Part shown: positions 20,701-25,168 of the stretch, piece by piece
Layout of the letters: each line of letters begins with the position of its first letter
Position numbering within the stretch: position 1 is the stretch's first letter
From: a virus
Direction: 5' to 3' (one strand)
Virus record (IMG/VR): IMGVR_UViG_3300031227_000389
Coordinates: 1-25,168 of that record
DNA: 25,168 nt
The notes under the pieces: model-generated
Database searches by the model: none
Told to the model about the DNA's origin: nothing
The model's input: the letters and a program-made list of their open reading frames with translations, nothing else
Position numbers and translations under genes: made by a program

Positions 20701-22578
20701 TTATTGACTGTAATCCCCCAATAACCCAGCAGCAGGAAAGAAAGTCCCAAAGTCAATCTTCCCCTTCCTCTCACGAAAGTCCACCACGGACAAAGCCCTG
20801 CCAGCATAAATCGCACCGCCGGTTGTGAACATAACATCATCCTGGACTCCATCCTTCATATTCTTTTCCTTGCTCCCAAAAAACCCCGTTTTCCTTCCGG
20901 ACATGGGAGGCTCATGGTCAAACATCTCTGCCTCTTCCTCAAAAATATCATCCAGCTTATGCCCTGGTACAGCTACGGGAGGGATCTTAAACCTTCCAGT
21001 CTTCGCCGAGGTAAAGAACTCAGAGAACATGGCCTTCTGCCGATCGTATGTAGCCACCCACAGATCCAGTGCAATCGCCCGTTCTTCGCACCACGGCGCC
21101 AGATCCCAAGCTCCCCACCTTTCACCGCCGAGCATGTCAAGGCCACCGAATTCATCATGGAGTGCCTGCATCTGGTTCTTTATCCCCTCCAGGGAATGGT
21201 CCTCAACATGAGACAGGTGGACCACAAGGTACATATACGCCGGGGTTTCACCGTCCGATGCGATGAAAGGGTTTGACCTGCTTCCCGGTAATCCCTTCGC
21301 AAGACCCACCACAATCGTTCTCGCTGACGTCCTTTTCTTCATGGGATCAGCACGATCCAAGGCCCCTATGATCGACCAATTCGTATCGTAAATATCGCTG
21401 AGGGTTTCAATGTTTTGGACTGTAGCCATCTTCGGTAGCTGATGTTCCGTCCGTAGCGTATACACCGATTCAACCGGCCATATCCTTTTCTCGATCTCTT
21501 CAATCTTGGCGTGGGTAGCGACATTAATTCCGACTTTCTTGAAATCGTCCCGCCGCTTATAGAATTCGTTCTTGTCCTTCAGCATCTCAGTCAAGGTCTG
21601 GTGGGTGTTTGGCATTTGATCCACCCCGAGATACCGCATGGCCTCGATGATTTCGGTGGTAAAAACCTTCTCGCCGGCCGCTTCCCACAAGTTTAGAAAG
21701 TACCGCTCAAAATCCCCGAATGGGAACTTGGTCCGGTACGAATCCAGCTGAGCCTGGGTCATGTTCGGGTTCCAGTAATCGTCCGGGTTCCCGTCTTTGC
21801 TGTATAAGTATGAAAAGAAAAGGGAAGGGTCTTTCTTCTTAATGTAGGCCTGGTATAACCTGTGGAGCTGATGCTGTTTACTCGAAACGGTCGAATCGAT
21901 GCAACCCATGGCGTTCGGGATATTTCGAATGGATCCGTCAAGCTGGACAAAGAAATCAGCTTTCGTCTGCTGGAACATTTCAGAGAACGTGTAGGAGTTG
22001 ATATTCGACACAATCCCTGAGAACGATGAGATCGTTTTAATCTCAGACTGTGCGGCGCCGTGGTTATCAAAAAAATACAAACCTTTTTGCTGGACACCTT
22101 TCCTTCCAATCTCTTGCAATAGCCTGGGGCTGTGAAGAACGATGCTCCTCATAATATCGTAATGGACAAACTGGCTCTGGTCTTTGGAGTTGGCGCCACA
22201 GACAATCTTCTGCCGGGTGAAGTTGAAGAACCGGAATAACTCGATTAAACAGACTAGTAAACTTTTTCCTTCACCTCTGGCCCAACAGAAAACGATGAGT
22301 CGGTACACAAACTGTTCGTTCTCCATCCGGAGAGCTTCCCTCAAAATCTCCTTCTGTGCTTCCCACATCTGCCAGTAGGATCGGCCAGTGACAGGATGCT
22401 TATCCTTCGGAAGATCCCCGATAGGAACCCAGATAGAATATGCGGACCCGAAAGGGGTGATAGACACGTTCACCTTCTCCTCGGCCCACCGGATCATAGC
22501 GTGGCCGTCAAGAGCTCCAGCTGATGATGATTGTCCGTCCCGCCAGTCTTTACTTGGATTTTTTTGAGGTCTTGCCAC
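20701..22578 (-). CDS. Large terminase subunit (TerL)
   Basis: This 625-residue protein packages DNA and cuts it. The ATPase domain has Walker A W-A-R-G-E-G-K-S (residues 99-106), and a Walker-B-like hydrophobic stretch ending SYTFSEM (195-201). The C-terminal RNase H-like nuclease has ALDRAD (D408), GAWDL (D492), and VQDDVMF (D580/D581) as likely metal ligands. Length is near the upper end for TerL. It starts at GTG 22578, overlapping the upstream gene by 29 bases, with GGGGAAGAA before it. The motor works with the upstream candidate TerS and the portal. Confidence 0.88.
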   Translation of the reverse strand: MARPQKNPSKDWRDGQSSSAGALDGHAMIRWAEEKVNVSITPFGSAYSIWVPIGDLPKDKHPVTGRSYWQMWEAQKEILREALRMENEQFVYRLIVFCWARGEGKSLLVCLIELFRFFNFTRQKIVCGANSKDQSQFVHYDIMRSIVLHSPRLLQEIGRKGVQQKGLYFFDNHGAAQSEIKTISSFSGIVSNINSYTFSEMFQQTKADFFVQLDGSIRNIPNAMGCIDSTVSSKQHQLHRLYQAYIKKKDPSLFFSYLYSKDGNPDDYWNPNMTQAQLDSYRTKFPFGDFERYFLNLWEAAGEKVFTTEIIEAMRYLGVDQMPNTHQTLTEMLKDKNEFYKRRDDFKKVGINVATHAKIEEIEKRIWPVESVYTLRTEHQLPKMATVQNIETLSDIYDTNWSIIGALDRADPMKKRTSARTIVVGLAKGLPGSRSNPFIASDGETPAYMYLVVHLSHVEDHSLEGIKNQMQALHDEFGGLDMLGGERWGAWDLAPWCEERAIALDLWVATYDRQKAMFSEFFTSAKTGRFKIPPVAVPGHKLDDIFEEEAEMFDHEPPMSGRKTGFFGSKEKNMKDGVQDDVMFTTGGAIYAGRALSVVDFRERKGKIDFGTFFPAAGLLGDYSQ

Positions 22579-23278
22579 TCTTCTTCCCCACCGTCTTTTT
22601 CCGGTCTTTTTCCCGCGCTTCGGCTCTTTTCACCAGATCCTCGTAGGCGTCAGGACGTCCTTTGTCCATAATCTCGTCTACGGTCGCCGCCATCGGGTGC
22701 GTCCCGAACTTATTTTCCCATAAGACATCAATCTTCAAGTCCTTCATCTCTGACCGTATCTGGGTAATGACAGACCTGATTTCCCCGAATTGCGGGAACG
22801 CCATCCAGGTCCCCTGCTTATTCTGGTAGGCCGTCTGGCTCAAAGCAGACGTTTCCATAGAGAACCTGGCTAACTGCTGGTACAGTGGGATAATGTGCGT
22901 TCCAATCCGGTCAAACTGGATCTGGTTTAATTCTCTCCCCAGACCTGTCCTCGGATCTGTCCAGTCAGTGTAGATGGACTTCAAGAACTGGTTAATCATC
23001 GAACAACGGCCTGATTTAGTGTAGGGACACTGATCGTTCATAGGGCATTCGTCCCCGGTACATTTAGGGACGTGAGTGATAAAGCTCTTGGTGCTTCGTG
23101 TGTATGCCGCTAATCTGTGCCGAATCGCGCTCGTATTTGAGACACCATACTCCTCAGCAACCACGTCAACGGTTTTCTCGCCATTCCGGATTAGGAGAAT
23201 CTCCGATTCTGGGATATCGTCGGCTTCGGTCTTCGCATCTGGTACGGCACCATCACCGAGCCTCCTCGACTTCGCCAT
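22550..23278 (-). CDS. Probable small terminase subunit with HTH and Cys cluster
   Basis: This 242-residue protein precedes TerL and overlaps it. Residues 36-59 form a helix-turn-helix (TVDVVAEEYGVSNTSAIRHRL), then C73-x4-C78-x5-C84-x7-C92 (PKCTGDECPMNDQCP...RC) makes a probable zinc or metal site. The middle is helical (NQIQFDRIGTHIIPLYQQLARF) and the end strongly basic (RKKTVGKKSGKTSKKSK), suited to DNA or TerL contact. HTH plus helical core before terL fits a TerS that recognises pac or cos. The Cys cluster is not a standard TerS feature. The start has AGGAGGT 6 bases upstream. Confidence 0.55.
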   Translation of the reverse strand: MAKSRRLGDGAVPDAKTEADDIPESEILLIRNGEKTVDVVAEEYGVSNTSAIRHRLAAYTRSTKSFITHVPKCTGDECPMNDQCPYTKSGRCSMINQFLKSIYTDWTDPRTGLGRELNQIQFDRIGTHIIPLYQQLARFSMETSALSQTAYQNKQGTWMAFPQFGEIRSVITQIRSEMKDLKIDVLWENKFGTHPMAATVDEIMDKGRPDAYEDLVKRAEAREKDRKKTVGKKSGKTSKKSK

Positions 23279-23282
23279 CGTC

Positions 23283-23660
23283 TTACCTCCTCTTCTTCTT
23301 TATGTTCGGGTCTAATATCTTAATGTTTCGCCACTCACCGTCCGCCATCCATCTATTGCTGATCGCATAAGCGGCCTTCTTGTTCGGGAACCCACCAGGT
23401 TCCACAGTATCAATGAATCCAGCTTCCTCTAATTCCATAACAGCTCTCTGGAAAGTAGGTTTACTCATCCCGTTCGCATCAGAGAACCCGAACCGGATAC
23501 GGTCGTCACTCCGGTTGAGTACCTTCCCCCTTGAATTCTTAATGTTCCGGCGGCCGCGGATCTGGGTGTAAACCTCCCTCGCGGCAAGAGATAACAACCT
23601 GCGGGCGCGACTATGCAGGAATAGGTAATCCAGTTGAACGTATTGTTTAGCTTTGGCCAC
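23283..23660 (-). CDS. Winged-helix DNA-binding protein
   Basis: This 125-residue protein starts at GTG 23660 (MAKAKQYVQLDYLFLHSRARR). It has a winged-helix domain: ARRLLSLAAREVYTQI as a first helix, MSKPTFQRAVMELEEAGFIDTVEPGG as recognition helix and wing (about residues 64-90), and a basic end (IKILDPNIKKKRR). Such domains occur in replication initiators and regulators. It is placed just before the TerS candidate, from which it is separated by 4 bases. A role in late-gene control or packaging-site recognition is possible. Confidence 0.65.
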   Translation of the reverse strand: MAKAKQYVQLDYLFLHSRARRLLSLAAREVYTQIRGRRNIKNSRGKVLNRSDDRIRFGFSDANGMSKPTFQRAVMELEEAGFIDTVEPGGFPNKKAAYAISNRWMADGEWRNIKILDPNIKKKRR

Positions 23661-23696
23661 ACGCTGCCTACCGAATACTGTCGGTTTGAATTACCA

Positions 23697-23900
23697 TTAT
23701 TTTCTCAATTTCCTCTCCGCCATCTCTTCCAGACTCCACAAGCATTTCCCTCGACGGTAATTCGGCGCCCGGGTAGTCGCGCACCACGTCCCGTGCCAAC
23801 AACAGCAATATCGAGCGCAGAACCTCCGGTCCACATTCGCCTGGTCCGGTAAAGACTTGATTCGGAACTTTTCGGCTATTGAGAGATTCACGGCGTCCAT
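23697..23900 (-). CDS. Doubtful Cys-rich small ORF
   Basis: This 67-residue ORF starts MDAVNLSIAEKFRIK, or at an in-frame GTG (23891) whose GTGA overlaps the holin-like stop. Its middle is unusual (CARYCCCWHGTW), which is not typical of a real protein. A second open frame on the same strand, ending at 23668, reads LARDVVRDYPGAELPSREMLV and looks more protein-like but lacks a good start. One of the two frames may be used, for instance for a spanin or regulator, or a frameshift may have split an ORF. Low confidence. Confidence 0.3.
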   Translation of the reverse strand: MDAVNLSIAEKFRIKSLPDQANVDRRFCARYCCCWHGTWCATTRAPNYRRGKCLWSLEEMAERKLRK

Positions 23901-24019
23901 TTCTTCGGCGCAGTCAACAGGAGATACCCAATCGCGCAAAAAGCCACAGCACCCAGGCTTATGTAAATAACTTCCAAGATAGTTTGAATCGTTGGGATAA
24001 TCGTCAGTAGATAGTCCAC
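23888..24019 (-). CDS. Tiny holin-like membrane protein
   Basis: This 43-residue ORF starts at GTG 24019, with AGGAGGT 4 bases upstream, stronger than most sites here. It reads VDYLLTIIPTIQTILEVIYISLG..., one long hydrophobic segment (about residues 4-36), then LTAPKKWTP with a short positive end. Single-span peptides of this size next to an endolysin may act as holins or antiholins. It comes 15 bases after the NlpC/P60 stop, supporting a lysis cassette. An ATG two bases upstream is out of frame. Confidence 0.55.
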   Translation of the reverse strand: MDYLLTIIPTIQTILEVIYISLGAVAFCAIGYLLLTAPKKWTP

Positions 24020-24034
24020 ATTACCTCCTACCTG

Positions 24035-24460
24035 TTATTCTGGAACTTCCATAAATGGGTCAATTATTACGACAAGATCTGACCTTGAAGCCAACGGTCT
24101 AATTTTAATAAAAGCGTTATACCTGATTGCATCTGCCTCAGTTCTTACCCTGCTTCCTCCGCCTGATGCCCCAATTGTCCGTAAGTCATCAAACATCATT
24201 TCAACATGGATAATGCTATTTGTTGAACTTCCAAAAAATACTAAATCACCTGCATGAGGAAGAAGGACAACATTACTGGAAAAAGTATTATAGATACCTT
24301 GGGCTGTCCAATCTCTCTTCCTTGGCAATTGACCAGTAGACTTTAAAATTTCGACATACATCCCAGAACAATCAAAAGCACTTGGATCATCACCACCCCA
24401 TGAGTAAAACGTTCCCCACATCTTAAAGGCTATCTTTAGTGCTAACTTTCTATCATCCAT
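24035..24460 (-). CDS. NlpC/P60 cysteine peptidase, probable endolysin
   Basis: This 141-residue protein should cut peptide stems of peptidoglycan. The catalytic Cys31 is in SAFDCSGMYVEILK, preceded by WGGDDP; GDLVFFG (71-77) and the catalytic His85 in IIHVEMM follow, then GASGGGSRV. Length is that of a single NlpC/P60 domain, with no wall-binding domain. No signal peptide is present, so it would need a holin; the next gene supplies a candidate. The gene is clearly AT-richer than its neighbours and lies next to a receiver fragment of similar composition, suggesting acquisition from another genome. Confidence 0.87.
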   Translation of the reverse strand: MDDRKLALKIAFKMWGTFYSWGGDDPSAFDCSGMYVEILKSTGQLPRKRDWTAQGIYNTFSSNVVLLPHAGDLVFFGSSTNSIIHVEMMFDDLRTIGASGGGSRVRTEADAIRYNAFIKIRPLASRSDLVVIIDPFMEVPE

Positions 24461-24480
24461 ACCACCCTTTAATTACTATT

Positions 24481-24648
24481 CTATTTCATTTCTTTCCATC
24501 GTTCTCTCAGATTTGAAATGCAGCACATAACTGTTGTTAATTCGGTAATAGTAAAAGGCTTTCGTATCACATCTCTAAATCCAACTGCCAAACATAAATT
24601 TAATGTGTAATAATCAATAAAACCAGTGATAGCTACAACATCACAATC
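24481..24648 (-). pseudogene. Broken response-regulator receiver fragment
   Basis: This frame reads DCDVVAITGFIDYY, then LAVGFRDVIRKPFTITEL and ends in a helix and TAG at 24481. It matches the second half of a CheY-like receiver: strand 4 plus the conserved Thr (AITG) and strand 5 with the conserved Lys-Pro (RKPF). The phosphorylated Asp half is missing, and upstream the frame runs into the end of the 132-residue gene without a start codon. Base composition is AT-rich like the endolysin gene. It is best seen as a host-derived remnant. Confidence 0.65.
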
Positions 24649-25031
24649 CGGTCGTCCGGTTCCGTATCCACCTCCTCGTCTGCTGGCATAAGCCCGAACC
24701 TTTCCAGTAACATCCCCTTCAAAAGCAGGAGATAGTTAATCGTATCACCGAATTTCTCGTCTATCGTAGCCCTCATGGATTCCTTGTCCCCAGGTGAGAT
24801 ACGCTCCCACGTCTCGCAAAGGTCGACTATGTCCATGATGGAAACGTCGTGCTTCACCTTCATCCCCAGCAACGCCCGCTCAGGGGTCACATCCAAGATG
24901 CAGGCCGCCCGGTAAAAGTTCCAGAACCTGTCATCGTCCTGGCTGTACTCGTCAGCCTTAGCAGACAATACCTTCAGAGATTTCTCAAACTGGTCACGGA
25001 CAACCTCGTACTCAAAATCATGGTGATTCAT
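24633..25031 (-). CDS. Conserved phage protein of unknown function
   Basis: This 132-residue protein reads KADEYSQDDDRFWNFYRAACILDVTPERALLGMKVKH, then IMDIVDLCE and EKFGDTINYLLLLKGML. That helical order ('DDrF.NF..aa......pe.al.gm..KH..si.d.v' and 'EK.gD.inYl.LL') recurs in many unrelated phage genomes without a known role; a MazG-like or nucleotide-related helical fold is a possibility. AGGGAGATG precedes the ATG. The last residues (DEEVDTEPDDRIVML) run into the AT-rich island, so the C terminus may have been altered by the insertion. Confidence 0.65.
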   Translation of the reverse strand: MNHHDFEYEVVRDQFEKSLKVLSAKADEYSQDDDRFWNFYRAACILDVTPERALLGMKVKHDVSIMDIVDLCETWERISPGDKESMRATIDEKFGDTINYLLLLKGMLLERFGLMPADEEVDTEPDDRIVML

Positions 25032-25034
25032 ATT

Positions 25035-25154
25035 TCATCTCCCTATTTCGGTTTGCTTGCAGGCAGAACAAGGGCGCAATTTCCAACCGTGGATATTCTG
25101 TCTGTAATGATCTATTCTTTTTTGTTTTCTACTCTCCCAGGTCATTTCTCTCAT
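25035..25154 (-). CDS. Small basic ORF at window edge, possibly partial
   Basis: This 39-residue reading frame starts MREMTWESRKQKRIDHYRQN and ends WKLRPCSACKQTEIGR, with a C-x2-C pair. The frame is open to the window edge, so the true start may lie outside. It ends 3 bases before the next ATG. It may be the end of a small zinc-ribbon protein. Low certainty. Confidence 0.35.
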   Translation of the reverse strand: MREMTWESRKQKRIDHYRQNIHGWKLRPCSACKQTEIGR

Positions 25155-25168
25155 TCCACCCGCATCTT

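Overview
This window is the packaging, head, neck and early tail part of a tailed double-stranded DNA phage or prophage, probably a siphovirus. Every gene I accept lies on the minus strand, so transcription runs from high to low coordinates. Base composition is moderate, and ribosome binding sites are mostly AGGAGG-like with dense start/stop overlaps. The host is bacterial but I cannot name it. I saw no integrase, tRNA, rRNA, CRISPR array or insertion sequence.

Right to left: (1) 25168-23660 holds a partial small ORF, a conserved phage protein, an AT-rich island with a broken two-component receiver fragment and an NlpC/P60 endolysin, then a tiny holin-like protein; this looks like the lysis end. 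(2) 23660-20701 carries a winged-helix protein, a probable small terminase with a cysteine cluster, and the large terminase. (3) 20683-19321 has small accessory genes, including a two-helix membrane protein and a Com-like zinc finger, and ends in a strong intrinsic terminator placed directly before the portal gene. (4) 19203-14080 is a lambda-like head module: portal, S49 protease with an in-frame nested scaffold, head decoration protein and GpE-type major capsid protein with an inserted beta domain. (5) 14062-11131 contains a minor capsid-type protein, a protein with a C-terminal HTH, a connector, a free-standing GIY-YIG homing endonuclease and a head-closure-like protein. (6) 11108-2451 is an approximately 8.7 kb glycan-type cassette. 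(7) 2464-1 returns to conventional neck and tail genes: HK97 gp10-like protein, two small proteins, tail terminator candidate, a second Com-like zinc ribbon, tail tube protein and the start of a probable tail assembly chaperone.

The most remarkable region is the cassette at 11108-2451. It encodes a GT4-GT9 fusion glycosyltransferase, a GT2, two class I methyltransferase-like proteins, an SGNH hydrolase or acyltransferase, a zinc-ribbon protein, another GT-A enzyme, a GT4, a radical SAM enzyme with an N-terminal B12-type domain, and an unknown protein. Successive genes overlap, mostly by the 4-base ATGA type, so they are translationally coupled. The cassette is spliced between neck genes that normally sit together, inside the late operon. 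I infer a phage-encoded pathway that builds and tailors a glycan during virion assembly, most simply on capsid or neck proteins; the substrate and product are unknown.
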